NCBI RefSeq assembly: GCF_012910805.1
Contig: NZ_WTVK01000017.1
Coordinates: 1-64,000 of the forward strand
Length of the DNA: 64,000 nt
Direction of reading: 5' to 3'
DNA from: Aromatoleum evansii
Lineage (GTDB): Bacteria; Pseudomonadota; Gammaproteobacteria; Burkholderiales; Rhodocyclaceae
A program made the translations under genes and the position numbers. Numbering within the stretch: position 1 is the first letter of the stretch; every line of letters starts with the position of its first letter. Positions 21,628 through 29,762 of this stretch are shown here, piece after piece. The notes beneath the pieces are model-generated. The model made no database searches, was not told where the DNA came from, and worked only from the letters and a program-made list of their open reading frames with translations.

Positions 21628-23882
21628 AGATCCCGCCGCAGGGCATCATCGGCGCACGGCTGATCGAGGCCGCTGCGACCGAAATTCTGGCCATTGTCGA
21701 GCTGGTGCGCGCCGCCGTCTGCCGCGCGCTCGGTCGCGAGTACGTGCCGATCGAGGCAGTGTTCGCCGATCGCATGATCGTGCGCCAGGACGGCCGCTAC
21801 ATGGCTTACCCCTACACGCTGAGCGACGATAACCAGGTGCAGCTCGGCACCCCCTTCGAGGTGGTCGAGGGTTACACGCCGGTTCGGATGGCCGAAGCCC
21901 GCGCCGGCGGGGCCGTGTTCCTGGAATCCGTCGGCGAGCCCGACGCCGGCAAGTGGATGATCCGCGTGATCGAGGCCGGCGAGTCCGGCAACCGAAACTA
22001 TTACCCCGATTCCGTGCTGCGCGACGCGGTGCGCCTGGTCGAGGGTGCGCGGGTGTTCGCCAAGAGCGACGAGGAACACCTGAAGACGAAGGGCAAGGAC
22101 GTGCGCAACCTGATCGGCCGCGTATCAAACGCCCGCTTCGTCGAGGGGGCCGCGCCCGACACCGGCAGCATCGAGGGCGAGCTGCAGCTGATCCAGCCCG
22201 ACGGCGATGTCGCCGTGAAGATCCGCGAGGCGTACCAGCGCGGCATGCACGACCTGTTCGGCTTTTCGATCGACGCCGACGCGACCGCCAAGCTCACCAC
22301 CCGCAACGGGCACCGCATCCGCGAGGCCACCCGCATCACCAAGATCCACAGCGTGGATCTGATCATCGAGCCCGGCGCCGGCGGACGCCTGCTGCGCATC
22401 GTCGAGGCTCAATCCGACACTGACCCGTCCGAGGAGGACCGTGACATGGCATTGCGCCAACGCATGATCGAGGCCATTCAGGCCCACAACCCGCAGTTCG
22501 ACGGCGCGAACGCCACGGACGAGCAGATCGAAACCGCTTTCCGCGAGGCCATTGCCCCGCGCACGTCCGGCCAGAGCGATGCCGGCGCGCAGGCGCTGGC
22601 GCAGCTGCGCCTGGTCGAGGCCCGCATGACCGCCCGCGAGACGATCGGCGCCGCCAAGCTGCCGCAGCCGGCGAAGGACCGCCTGCTCACCCGCTTCACC
22701 GAGGCGACCGCACCGTTCACCGCGGCCGACGTCACCAAGGCGATCGACGACGAGCGCGCCTACCTCGCCCGCTTTACCGAATCGGGCAAGCCGATCATCC
22801 CCTTCGACGAAGCCGCACAGGTCGAAGACCGTTCGGTGAAGGTCGGCGAGATGCTCGACAACTTCTTCGCCGGCAAGGATCGTGTGCATTCCTTCAAGGA
22901 GTGCTACATCGAGATCACCGGCGACAAGTCGCTCTCTGGCGATCTGCGCCAGTGCGACGTCTCGCGCCTGCGCGAATCCATCGGCGATCGCTTCGTCGAG
23001 TCGCTGACCTCGGCTTCGTGGGCCAATGTGCTGGGCGATTCGATCACTCGCCGGATGCTCGCCGAGTACGCGCAGGAGACCGACCTGCAGGCGTGGCGCA
23101 AGATCGCCAGCGTCGTGCCCGTGTCGGACTTCCGCACGCAGGAACGCACCCGCCTGGGCGGCTACGGCAATCTGCCGGCGGTGGCCCAAGGTGATCCGTA
23201 CGCTGCGCTGACCAGCCCGGGTGACGAGAAGGCGACCTATGCGGTCACCAAGCGCGGCGGCACCGAGGATCTGACCCTCGAGATGATCCGCAACGACGAC
23301 GTCGGCGCGATCCGTCGCCTGCCGACCGAGCTGGCGCTGGCCGCGGCGAACACGCTGTACGAATTCGTCTTCGACTTCGTCCGCACGAACCCGACGATCT
23401 ACGATGCCAAGGCCTTGTTCCACGCCGACCACGCCAACCTCGGCACGACCGCGCTGGACGCGACGAGCTTCGCTGCGGCCCGCCTCGCTATGATCCAGCA
23501 AGTGCGCGCGGGCTCGTCGAAGCGCCTGAACATCGGTCCGGCGACGGTGCTGGTGCCGTTCGAGCTGCAGGAGGCCGCCTACAACCTGTTCGTGCGGGGC
23601 CAGAATCTGGACAAGACGTTCGTCCAGACCATCAACCCCGAGGTGATCCCGGTTTCGTACTGGACGGATGCGAACGACTGGGCTGCCGTGGCCGATCCGC
23701 GCCGCATTCCGACCATCGAGGTCGGCTTCCTGGACGGCCGCGAGGAACCGGAGCTGTTCGTGCAGGACACGCCGAATGTGGGCAGCCTGTTCAGCAACGA
23801 CAAGATCACGTACAAGATCCGCCACATCTACAGCGGCGGCGTGATGGACTTCCGCGGCCTGCGCAAGCACGTGGTCGTGTAA
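21624..23882 (+). CDS. Prohead protease / major capsid protein fusion
   Basis: The 752-residue protein joins two functions. The N-terminal ~265 residues look like a prohead protease (GNRNYYPDSVLRDAVRLVEG, the HLKTKGKDVRNLIGRV region, FGFSIDADATAKLTT). A helical scaffold-like stretch (about 275-400) follows. The C-terminal ~350 residues read as a phage major capsid protein (RTQERTRLGGYGNLPAVAQG, TYAVTKRGGTEDLTLEMIRND, ALFHADHANLG) and end MDFRGLRKHVVV. Such fusions are known in some siphoviruses and transposable phages; Mu itself has separate I and T genes. The protease should free the capsid part by self-cleavage during head maturation. Confidence 0.88.
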   Translation: MKIPPQGIIGARLIEAAATEILAIVELVRAAVCRALGREYVPIEAVFADRMIVRQDGRYMAYPYTLSDDNQVQLGTPFEVVEGYTPVRMAEARAGGAVFLESVGEPDAGKWMIRVIEAGESGNRNYYPDSVLRDAVRLVEGARVFAKSDEEHLKTKGKDVRNLIGRVSNARFVEGAAPDTGSIEGELQLIQPDGDVAVKIREAYQRGMHDLFGFSIDADATAKLTTRNGHRIREATRITKIHSVDLIIEPGAGGRLLRIVEAQSDTDPSEEDRDMALRQRMIEAIQAHNPQFDGANATDEQIETAFREAIAPRTSGQSDAGAQALAQLRLVEARMTARETIGAAKLPQPAKDRLLTRFTEATAPFTAADVTKAIDDERAYLARFTESGKPIIPFDEAAQVEDRSVKVGEMLDNFFAGKDRVHSFKECYIEITGDKSLSGDLRQCDVSRLRESIGDRFVESLTSASWANVLGDSITRRMLAEYAQETDLQAWRKIASVVPVSDFRTQERTRLGGYGNLPAVAQGDPYAALTSPGDEKATYAVTKRGGTEDLTLEMIRNDDVGAIRRLPTELALAAANTLYEFVFDFVRTNPTIYDAKALFHADHANLGTTALDATSFAAARLAMIQQVRAGSSKRLNIGPATVLVPFELQEAAYNLFVRGQNLDKTFVQTINPEVIPVSYWTDANDWAAVADPRRIPTIEVGFLDGREEPELFVQDTPNVGSLFSNDKITYKIRHIYSGGVMDFRGLRKHVVV

Positions 23883-23912
23883 CGGGATATCCCCCCGAAG
23901 GGGCGCTGATCC

Positions 23913-23955
23913 CGCGGGCCGGTGGAGTCGGGGAGGCCTCCGTCACTGGCCCGCG
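23913..23955 (+). terminator. Hairpin after the capsid gene
   Basis: CGCGGGCC (23,913-23,920) pairs exactly with GGCCCGCG (23,948-23,955), with further GTG/CAC pairing and the inner palindrome GGAGGCCTCC. It follows the capsid stop by 30 bases and precedes late element 3. There is no T-tract, so it may be a processing or Rho-dependent site, or an mRNA-stabilising 3' structure. CCCC-CGAA-GGGG just upstream is a second small hairpin. Confidence 0.45.
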
Positions 23956-23998
23956 TGGGAAGCCCCGCGCCAAAACCCTCCCCACTCCCCTCCGCATT

Positions 23999-24019
23999 AC
24001 CAAAACCCTTTAACCGCGG
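23999..24019 (+). promoter_or_regulatory. Late-region element, copy 3 (neck/tail block)
   Basis: CCAAA-N4-TTTAA-N-CG-N-GG recurs here, 49 bases before the neck-protein ATG at 24,068 and downstream of the capsid-gene hairpin. Like copy 1 it is followed by a CG-repeat tract (CCCCGCGCGCG). Confidence 0.6.
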
Positions 24020-24067
24020 CGCCCCGCGCGCGTGCGGCAGCATGTCGGCAGTCCATCCGGAGCCGCC

Positions 24068-24751
24068 ATGCTTTCCGACTTTCAGACCCTTGTTGATGAC
24101 CTGGTGCGCGACAGCGCGCAGTGGGTAACGCCCGGGCAGCGCGAGCGCGCGATCGGGCTGGCGCTGAGTCGCTACAGCACCGATCGCCCGCGCCAGCTGG
24201 TCGCCGATGTGACGAGTTCGGGCGGCCAAGCGCTGCCGCTCCCGACCGGCTGGGTGTCTGGCGCAAGCGCGTTGGAAGGGGTCGAAACCCCCGTCGGTCA
24301 GATCCCACCTGCTCTCCTGGTGTCGTCGCAATGGGCGATCTACCGCGGCCCGCTCGCCGAGGAGATCCGCCTGGCACGCAGCCTGGTTGCGGGCGATGTC
24401 GCGCGGCTGACCTTCACCGCCCCGCACCAGCTCTCCGCCACCGAAGACACCATCCCGCCCGCTCACCGCGAGGCAGTGGCCTGCTACACCGCGTCGCTGC
24501 TCGCCGAACAGGTCGCGACCGTGCATGCGAACGCCGCAGACCCCACGATCGCCGCCGACCGCGTCGATCAGGCGCATCCGGCCCGCGAATGGGCTGCCCG
24601 CGCCAAGAGCTACCGCAACCGCTACTTCGCCACGCTGGGCATCGAGATCAACGCCCAGGGCGTCGAGCAGCCGCGCATGGAGGCTGCCGGCGTGGTCGTG
24701 GGTCTCGAGCTGCCGACCACCCACGGCCGCGGCCGCCTGTACCGGAGGTGA
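24068..24751 (+). CDS. Probable head-tail adaptor (neck) protein
   Basis: The 227-residue protein follows the capsid gene, where connectors are normally encoded. It opens with a helix pair (MLSDFQTLVDDLVRDSAQWV) and continues with alternating strands (LVADVTSSGGQALPLP). Helical segments (about 130-200, EAVACYTASLLAEQVATV; AREWAARAKSYRNRYF) match the helical bundle of gp6/gp15-type connectors. The family is not certain. ATG 24068 is preferred because it lies just after late element 3 and the longer frame runs into that element. Confidence 0.7.
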   Translation: MLSDFQTLVDDLVRDSAQWVTPGQRERAIGLALSRYSTDRPRQLVADVTSSGGQALPLPTGWVSGASALEGVETPVGQIPPALLVSSQWAIYRGPLAEEIRLARSLVAGDVARLTFTAPHQLSATEDTIPPAHREAVACYTASLLAEQVATVHANAADPTIAADRVDQAHPAREWAARAKSYRNRYFATLGIEINAQGVEQPRMEAAGVVVGLELPTTHGRGRLYRR

Positions 24752-24756
24752 GCGCG

Positions 24757-25254
24757 ATGCGGATCGACTTCGACCTCTCCCAGCTGCAGCGCCTTGCCGC
24801 CGCGTTCGAGCGCGCCCCGCAGATCGTCGACGAGGAAGTGGAGCGCTTCGTCGCCGCCGCCACCGCGCACCTGCAGGCCGAGGTGCAGGACCGCACTCCG
24901 ACGACTCACGGAACCCTGCGCGGTTCGATCATCGGCGACGTGCGCCGCCTGCCGGGCATCGGCGTCGAGGGGGTCGTCGGCACGTCACTCTCGTATGCGC
25001 CGGCCGTCGAGGACGGCACCCGTCCGCACATGCCACCGGTCGCGCCGCTTGCCGCCTGGGCACGCCAGAAGCTGGGCGTGACGGGCCGCGAGGCAGATCG
25101 CGCGGCCTGGGCGATCGCCCGCAAGATCGCGCGCGTCGGCACCGAAGGCGCGCACATGTTCCGCGACGCCTTCGAGGCCAACCAGGTGCAGATCCGCGAC
25201 GGCCTCGACGAGTGCCTGGCACGTATCGATGCACGCATTGTGGGGGCCGTATGA
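24757..25254 (+). CDS. HK97 gp10-like neck/tail-completion protein
   Basis: The 165-residue protein matches the HK97 gp10 pattern: an N-terminal helix (FDLSQLQRLAAAFERAPQIV), a second long helix with AEVQDRTPTTHGTLRGSI (about 45-60), the conserved YAPAVEDGTRPHMPP loop (80-95) and a C-terminal helix. Such proteins stopper the neck or complete the tail tube. It starts five bases after the upstream stop and overlaps the downstream gene by four bases, in the canonical order connector, gp10, terminator, tube. Confidence 0.82.
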   Translation: MRIDFDLSQLQRLAAAFERAPQIVDEEVERFVAAATAHLQAEVQDRTPTTHGTLRGSIIGDVRRLPGIGVEGVVGTSLSYAPAVEDGTRPHMPPVAPLAAWARQKLGVTGREADRAAWAIARKIARVGTEGAHMFRDAFEANQVQIRDGLDECLARIDARIVGAV

Positions 25255-25718
25255 GCCGGATTCCCGCGATTCGCGCCGCGATCCTCGCGACGCTGGCGAA
25301 CGTGCAGGACGTCGGCCGCACCCATGGATTCGAGCGCTATGCCGCCGACCGCACGCGCATGCGCACCCTGTACGTGGCCACCATCGCCGGCGCCGAGCAA
25401 CTGCGCGGCTGGTTCGTCCGCCGCCGTTCCTTCACCTCCACGCGTACCGGGGCGACCCGTCGCACGATCACGACCTCGTGGGAGATCGTCGGCTACATGG
25501 CGATCGCCGACGAGGCCGAGACCGAGCTGGATTTCGATGCCCTGATCGACGCCATCGCGCAGGTCTTCCACGACAACCCCGACCTCTCCGGCGCCGTCAC
25601 GACCACGATTCTAGACGACGGCGCCGGGGTCACCCTGGTGGATAGCGCTCCGGTGATGTTCGCCGGCGTGCTGTGCCACGCCGCCACCCTGCGCCTGCAG
25701 ACCCGTCACACCGAGTGA
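25251..25718 (+). CDS. Probable tail terminator protein
   Basis: The 155-residue protein lies between the gp10-like and tail-tube genes, the position of tail terminators (gpU-like). It has an N-terminal helix (IPAIRAAILATLANVQDV) and central strands (RRSFTSTRTGATRRTITTSW). A helix (TELDFDALIDAIAQVFHDN) and terminal strands ending ATLRLQTRHTE follow, consistent with the alpha/beta fold of terminators that cap the tube at its full length. The assignment relies on gene order and predicted fold. Confidence 0.65.
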   Translation: MSRIPAIRAAILATLANVQDVGRTHGFERYAADRTRMRTLYVATIAGAEQLRGWFVRRRSFTSTRTGATRRTITTSWEIVGYMAIADEAETELDFDALIDAIAQVFHDNPDLSGAVTTTILDDGAGVTLVDSAPVMFAGVLCHAATLRLQTRHTE

Positions 25719-25749
25719 CACAGCCATCCCACCGCAAGGAGCCCTGAAA

Positions 25750-26502
25750 ATGGCCGAAACCAACGCACTACTCTTCGCCGGCGACCTGTACCTCGCCTTC
25801 AAGGACAACGCCACCGGCCTCTATTCGGCCCGCCAGCGCCTGGAGTGCGACGCCCTGTCGATCGCCACGCCGAGCGAGATCAAGGAAAAGATCTCCAAGG
25901 GCCGCGACACCTACGGAAACGCCTTCGTGAGCTTCGGCGTGCCGCAGCCCACCGAGTTCGAGCTGACGCTCTCCGAGATCACGCGCGAGATCTTCGCGAT
26001 GCAGCTCTCCGCCGTCATCGAGACGCTGACCGTCGCCTCCGGAACGCTGACCGACGTCGCCGTCACCGCGGTGCTCGACGCGTGGGTCGAGATCGGCCAC
26101 GAGAACCTCGCCGCAACCGGTATCACGGTGAAGAACGCGGCCGGCACCGTGACCTACGTGGAAGGGACCGACTACGAGCTGAATCGCCGGCTCGGCTTCC
26201 TGAAAGCCCTTTCCACGGGCGCGATCGCCGCCGGTGCGGTGCACGTGTCGGGCGCGAAGGATGCGATCGCAGGCCAGAAGCTGCTCGGCGCGCGCAACTA
26301 CAACAGCACCTTCAAGTTCGAGCTCGACGGTATCAACCTGGTCACCCGCAAGGACATGATCCTGCGCGCCGGGCAGGCGACGGTGTCGAGCCAGGACGCG
26401 TGGGACTTCCTCAGCGGCGAGCTGACCGACGTGCCGCTCAAGGGACGCCTGGAGATCCCCGGCGCCGGCCTGCCGCCCTTCACCCTGGAGTATCGCGACT
26501 GA
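25750..26502 (+). CDS. Major tail tube protein
   Basis: The 250-residue protein follows the terminator-like gene and directly precedes the tape measure, as tail-tube genes do. It is rich in beta structure (GDLYLAFKDNATGLYSARQR; GVPQPTEFELTLSEITREIF) and has an insert with a small beta domain (VKNAAGTVTYVEGTDYELNR, about 130-155). The ending PLKGRLEIPGAGLPPFTLEY is typical of siphovirus tube subunits. No sheath gene is seen next to it, which supports a non-contractile tail. Confidence 0.8.
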   Translation: MAETNALLFAGDLYLAFKDNATGLYSARQRLECDALSIATPSEIKEKISKGRDTYGNAFVSFGVPQPTEFELTLSEITREIFAMQLSAVIETLTVASGTLTDVAVTAVLDAWVEIGHENLAATGITVKNAAGTVTYVEGTDYELNRRLGFLKALSTGAIAAGAVHVSGAKDAIAGQKLLGARNYNSTFKFELDGINLVTRKDMILRAGQATVSSQDAWDFLSGELTDVPLKGRLEIPGAGLPPFTLEYRD

Positions 26503-26507
26503 TCGCG

Positions 26508-26536
26508 GGCGGCCCTGTCATCAGGATAGGGCCGCC
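26508..26536 (+). terminator. Hairpin between tail tube and tape measure
   Basis: GGCGGCCCT (26,508-26,516) pairs perfectly with AGGGCCGCC (26,528-26,536) around an 11-base loop, five bases after the tube stop. No T-tract follows. It may attenuate readthrough so that the abundant tube protein is made in excess over the tape measure. Confidence 0.5.
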
Positions 26537-26568
26537 ACTCTTACCGCACTCCGGCCGCCCAGACCCCC

Positions 26569-29355
26569 ATGTCGAAACTCACCGCATCCGCCCGTGTCAT
26601 CGTCAAGACCGAAGGCAGCGAAAGCCTTTCGGCCGTTGCCGACAACGTCAGGCGGATTGGCGCCGAGAGCCAGCGCGCCGCCCCGACTCTGACTCCAGTC
26701 GCAGACGGCATCCAGCGCATCGGCCGCGAGGCAGGTGTCGGACGTCAGGCGCAGCAGCTTGGAGATCTGGGACGCGCAGCGACAGCTTCCGCGACCGGAG
26801 TCGGTGCCCTCGACGGCGCTCTCGCAACCCTGCCCGCACGGCTGGGGCCGATCGCCGGTCTGATCGGCGGTGCGTTCGCCGTCTCGCAAGTTGCGAACTT
26901 CGCCGCTGCACTCTCTCCGGTATCCGATGCAGCGAAGTTGCTCGAGGCCCGGCTGGGTCTGGCGGTCGGAGCCACGGGGAACCTTGCCGGGGCAATGGAA
27001 TCGGTGCGCACCAGCGCGAACGAGACCGGCGCCGACATCAACGCCATCGGCGGCCTCTACGGCAGTCTCGCGCAATCGACGCGCGAGCTGGGCACCAGCC
27101 AGGCCGACGTCGCGCAGCTCACCGACACGATCAACAAAGCCTTCGCCGTCTCTGGCACGGCCGGCGCCGCGGCGGCTGGCGCCATCACCCAGCTGGGGCA
27201 GGCTTTCGCGAGTGGGGCCCTGCGCGGCGATGAATTCAACAGCGTCAATGAGGCCGCCCCGCGATTGATGCAGGCGCTCGCGGACGGCCTCGGCGTCGCG
27301 CGCGGCGAGCTCCGCGGCATGGCCGAAGACGGCAAGCTAACCGCCGAAGTCGTCGTCGCCGCGCTGAAGTCGCAGTCGGCCGCCATCGAGGCCGAGTTCG
27401 GCAAATTGCCGGACACGGTCGGCCAGGCGACTCAGCGCCTGGCGAACGAGTGGCAGGTGTTCATTGGTCAGCTGGACAAGACGACGGGCGCGTCCGACAC
27501 GGTCGCCGCCGGTCTGAACATGGTCGCCGCGAACCTCGACAACATCGCCGACGCTGCAGTCAAAGCGGGCGAGCTCGTGACCGCGGCGCTAGCCGTCAAG
27601 GCCGCTGCGGCCCTGCGCGGCTACATCACCCTGACCGCCGCGAGCACCGCAGCCACCACGGCGCAGGCCGCAGCGCTCACAGGCCTGGCCGCCGCCGGCC
27701 GTGCCGCGACCGGTGCGATGCTAACGCTCGGGCGCGCCCTGCCGGCGCTCGCTGTCGTCGGCGTTGTCGCCGGCGTCGTGTCTCTGGTGACCGAGTTTTT
27801 CCGCGCCAAGTCCGCCGCCGAAGAGGCCGACGAGGCGGTCCGCAAGATGCTCGAGAGCACGCCGACGAACAACGCGGCGAAGGAAATCGAGCTCGTCGCG
27901 ACGAACGCCGAGGCAGCACGCTTCAAGCTCACCGAAATGGAAAAGGTTTTCGGGGAGCTGCGGGCGAAGGGGCAGGATGCTGCTGGCGCCCTCGATTCGG
28001 TCGTCAAGACGGCCAACCTCACGAGCATGGACGGCATCGCCGCCCTGGTAACCGGCCTCGACCAACTGCGCGCCGGCGCACAAGTGACGGGCGAGCAGAT
28101 CGAGATCGCGCTCTCGCAGCGCCTGCGCAAGCTGAGCGTGGCCGACCTGCGCGACTTCGGCATCCAGGCGGAAATGGCCTTCAACCGCGGATCCTTGTCC
28201 GCGCAGCAGCTCGGCGTCGCGCTCGATTCCCAGGCGCGCGCCGCGCTCCAGCGCCTCGGTGTAGATGCCGATGCTGCCCTGACCGGGATGTCCGCGAAGT
28301 TCCGCGAGGCCGATGGGGCGGTGCAAGTTCTGGCCGGCCAGTTCGACCGCCTGCAGGCGTCCGGCGTCGATGCCGGCGCCGTCCTGCAGCAGTCGATCGA
28401 CGGGGCGATCAAGGCGGCCGCGAACCGAGCCGAGCTGGACAACCTCGCAACGACCGTGCAGCGACTGGGCGAGGAAGGCAAGCTGGCCGAGTCCGCCGTG
28501 GTTGCTGCCCTGGATGCGATCCGTCGCAAGGCGGATGAGGCGACGCCCGGCGTCAACGGTGTGACGGAAGCGTTCAAGGAATTGGGCGTCGTCACCGATG
28601 CGACCTTGGGCGAAGCGGCCGCGCGGGCGCGCACGGCGTTCGAGCAGATCCGTTCGTCCGGCACGGCCTCGGCCCGCGAACTGCAGCAGGCGTTTCGCGC
28701 CTACGCCGAGCGTGCGATCGCCGCGAACGGTGGCGTCGCCGATGCGGCCCTCAAGGCTCAAGCGGCACAGCACGGCCTGAGCCTCGAGGCGGACACCGCA
28801 GGCAGGACGGTCGTGCGGGCAATGGGCGAAGGCAGAGCGGCAACCGCCGCGCTCGGCGACGCGGCAGAAGAGGCCGCCGCGAAGTTCGGTGAGATCGGAG
28901 CTGCTGCAGAGGAGGCGGCCAGCAGCGCAAACGCCGCGTCCGATGCGACCTCGTCGCGTTCAACCGACGGCGGGATGCGTACCGTCGGCGGCGGCGATTC
29001 GTTCCAGGAAGCCATGCGGCGCGGGCTCGTTGAAGATCCAATGCTCGGCAACCAGTTCCGCGAAGCCTACAACGCGTTCTACAACCAGCAGCTCGCGCAG
29101 ATGCGTCCGCTTTCAACGGACGACTACTTTCGCAAGCTCAACCTTGCCAACAACGCGGCGCTGACAGCGGCCGCGGACTTCGTGAACAAGCAGCGCGCCG
29201 AGGAAGAGCGCACCGGCGTCCGTACGAACCGCTACGAAGTGACCCTTCGCTCCGGCTACTTGCAGCGCAAGGTCAATGTCGCAGGCGCAGACGACGCCGC
29301 GGCCCTGAACTCGTTCTTCGAGCAGCTCGAGCGCGAGATGTCGAGATCCTCATGA
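26569..29355 (+). CDS. Tail tape measure protein
   Basis: The 928-residue protein has the tape-measure N-terminal signature (FNSVNEAAPRLMQALADGLG, then VVVAALKSQSAAIEAEFGKLP, residues ~222-285). Hydrophobic Ala/Gly-rich segments (about 335-410), long coiled coils and a polar C-terminus follow. It sets tail length; at about 1.5 angstrom per residue it would predict a tail near 140 nm, typical of siphoviruses, though this rule is approximate. It directly follows the tail tube with no intervening assembly-chaperone genes. The stop overlaps the next start (ATGA). Confidence 0.92.
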   Translation: MSKLTASARVIVKTEGSESLSAVADNVRRIGAESQRAAPTLTPVADGIQRIGREAGVGRQAQQLGDLGRAATASATGVGALDGALATLPARLGPIAGLIGGAFAVSQVANFAAALSPVSDAAKLLEARLGLAVGATGNLAGAMESVRTSANETGADINAIGGLYGSLAQSTRELGTSQADVAQLTDTINKAFAVSGTAGAAAAGAITQLGQAFASGALRGDEFNSVNEAAPRLMQALADGLGVARGELRGMAEDGKLTAEVVVAALKSQSAAIEAEFGKLPDTVGQATQRLANEWQVFIGQLDKTTGASDTVAAGLNMVAANLDNIADAAVKAGELVTAALAVKAAAALRGYITLTAASTAATTAQAAALTGLAAAGRAATGAMLTLGRALPALAVVGVVAGVVSLVTEFFRAKSAAEEADEAVRKMLESTPTNNAAKEIELVATNAEAARFKLTEMEKVFGELRAKGQDAAGALDSVVKTANLTSMDGIAALVTGLDQLRAGAQVTGEQIEIALSQRLRKLSVADLRDFGIQAEMAFNRGSLSAQQLGVALDSQARAALQRLGVDADAALTGMSAKFREADGAVQVLAGQFDRLQASGVDAGAVLQQSIDGAIKAAANRAELDNLATTVQRLGEEGKLAESAVVAALDAIRRKADEATPGVNGVTEAFKELGVVTDATLGEAAARARTAFEQIRSSGTASARELQQAFRAYAERAIAANGGVADAALKAQAAQHGLSLEADTAGRTVVRAMGEGRAATAALGDAAEEAAAKFGEIGAAAEEAASSANAASDATSSRSTDGGMRTVGGGDSFQEAMRRGLVEDPMLGNQFREAYNAFYNQQLAQMRPLSTDDYFRKLNLANNAALTAAADFVNKQRAEEERTGVRTNRYEVTLRSGYLQRKVNVAGADDAAALNSFFEQLEREMSRSS

Positions 29356-29756
29356 CCATCACCCTGACCGCCGGCGCCACAACGCTCGCCCTCGACCCCG
29401 ATCTCCTCTGGGACGACGAATTCGCCTGGGCCGCGACCGAACAGAGTTTCACGCGCGGCCTCACCGGCAAGCCGATCATCCAGGCCGCCCTGCGCCAAGC
29501 CGGCCGCCCGATCACGCTGCGCAACGAGGACGACTCGAGCGCCTGGATGACCCGCGCCGACATGGCGCAGCTGCAGGCCTGGGCCGACACGCCCGACCTG
29601 CGCCTGACGCTCACGCTGCGCGGCGTCGCGCGCCTGGTCGTGTTCCGCCACCACGACGGCGGCCCCTTCGAGGCCCGCCCGCTCGTCCATTACGCCGACC
29701 CACAGCCCGCCGACTGGGTGCTGGCGACGCTTCGATTTATGACTGTTACCGAGTAA
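29352..29756 (+). CDS. Distal tail protein, conserved in transposable siphoviruses (tentative)
   Basis: The 134-residue protein is mainly beta (ATTLALDPDLLWDDEFAW; TLRGVARLVVFRHHDGGPFE). It lies between the tape measure and a very large tail protein, the position of distal-tail or minor-tail proteins that close the tube end. Tight coupling with the tape measure (four-base overlap) and a six-base gap to the next gene confirm the operon. I do not recognise a named domain. Confidence 0.65.
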   Translation: MTITLTAGATTLALDPDLLWDDEFAWAATEQSFTRGLTGKPIIQAALRQAGRPITLRNEDDSSAWMTRADMAQLQAWADTPDLRLTLTLRGVARLVVFRHHDGGPFEARPLVHYADPQPADWVLATLRFMTVTE

Positions 29757-29762
29757 CGCCCG

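Noticed and set aside
26503-26568. Programmed frameshift of tail chaperones
   Set aside because: The gap is too short for a gene and has no slippery heptamer.
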